Positions 41,961 to 42,157 of a DNA stretch of 42,157 nucleotides are shown here, in pieces (the first letter of the stretch is position 1; each line of letters starts with the position of its first letter). The notes beneath the pieces were generated by a model. The model was not told the origin of the DNA. It made no database searches and saw only the letters and a list, made by a program, of their open reading frames with translations. The stretch comes from Bacteroidota bacterium. Its GTDB lineage: Bacteria; Bacteroidota; Bacteroidia; Flavobacteriales; Weeksellaceae. Where the stretch lies: assembly GCA_023411265.1 (NCBI GenBank), contig JAEYOX010000007.1, positions 1-42,157 of the forward strand. The letters are read 5' to 3'. The position numbers and the translations under genes were made by a program.

Positions 41961-41991
41961 AAAAAGCCTCTTCAGTGAAAAGAGGCTTTTT
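41961..41991. terminator. Intrinsic terminator between convergent genes
   Basis: AAAAAGCCTCTT (41961-41972) pairs with AAGAGGCTTTTT (41980-41991), a 12-bp stem with T runs on both strands. It serves the T9SS gene and perhaps the SPFH gene. Confidence 0.85.
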
Positions 41992-42011
41992 GATGGTTTT
42001 ATTTACTGTAT

Positions 42012-42157
42012 TTATTCAGATTTCTTTCCTGCATTTCTTCCGGCTTCCAGAATAGGAAGGTTTCCTTCGGTCGGAATATAAATGACAGTTTTATCGTTCA
42101 GATCGTTTTGCTGTCTTACCCAAAGATACTGAATGTACTTCTCTGACAGAGCGCCAT
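42012..42157 (-). CDS. C-terminal end of an SPFH/prohibitin-family protein (partial)
   Basis: The minus strand reads GALSEKYIQYLWVRQQNDLN, then DKTVIYIPTEGNLPILEAGR and a stop at 42014-42012. This matches the C-terminal end of prohibitin-like SPFH proteins, with ALSEKYIQYLWV as the coiled-coil end. The start lies beyond the window. Confidence 0.65.
   Translation of the reverse strand, partial: GALSEKYIQYLWVRQQNDLNDKTVIYIPTEGNLPILEAGRNAGKKSE

Overview
The window looks like a chromosome segment of a Bacteroidota bacterium, class Flavobacteriia, most like Chryseobacterium and relatives (Weeksellaceae). The reasons are a C-terminal type IX secretion sorting domain (40859-41953), promoter -7 boxes of the TAnnTTTG type, S23-type four-helix-bundle genes, DUF6428 in an ars operon, and many short secreted proteins of Bacteroidota type. 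I saw no rRNA, tRNA or CRISPR array. All assignments come from reading the sequence; no database search was run.

Layout. 1-2764: a decayed IS110-like transposase fragment, an AraC regulator, two small proteins and a PAS-LuxR regulator. 2863-11195: a visibly AT-rich accessory island of small exported proteins. Several share one signal-peptide block and one C-terminal helix but differ in the middle. The island also holds an outer-membrane barrel candidate, two near-identical cytoplasmic proteins, decayed paralogues, two frameshifts and one chimeric junction. 11228-17985: P-type cation ATPase, SDR oxidoreductase, M28 peptidase and two BON-domain stress-type proteins.

18118-21704: an arsenic operon on the minus strand, arsR - DUF6428 - arsC - acr3 - tauE/safE-like. 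Two tiny 5' stubs of a second kind of arsenate reductase follow acr3 and the exporter gene. 21907-25102: DUF2007, GNAT and DUF2911 proteins, then a norCB pair whose NorB lacks two of the usual metal-ligand histidines as I align it. 25193-30992: a pyrimidine operon pyrB - carA - carB. It has a leader peptide ORF ending on an intrinsic terminator just before pyrB, and a 461-bp inverted-repeat-bounded S23-gene element between carA and carB.

31321-42157: DUF1801 and DUF421 proteins, a frameshifted lipoprotein, a membrane glycosyltransferase with an adjacent histidine kinase/response regulator pair, an ATP-grasp enzyme, a thiolase, a T9SS-exported beta-propeller-like protein and the end of an SPFH/prohibitin gene.

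The most notable signals are the pyr leader (a pyrBI-like attenuator in a flavobacterium), the S23 element inside the car genes, the divergent NorB, the two arsC stubs, and the reshuffled secreted-protein family at 3.7-11.2 kb. Three genes are broken by single-base shifts at homopolymers, so sequencing error must be excluded before calling them pseudogenes.
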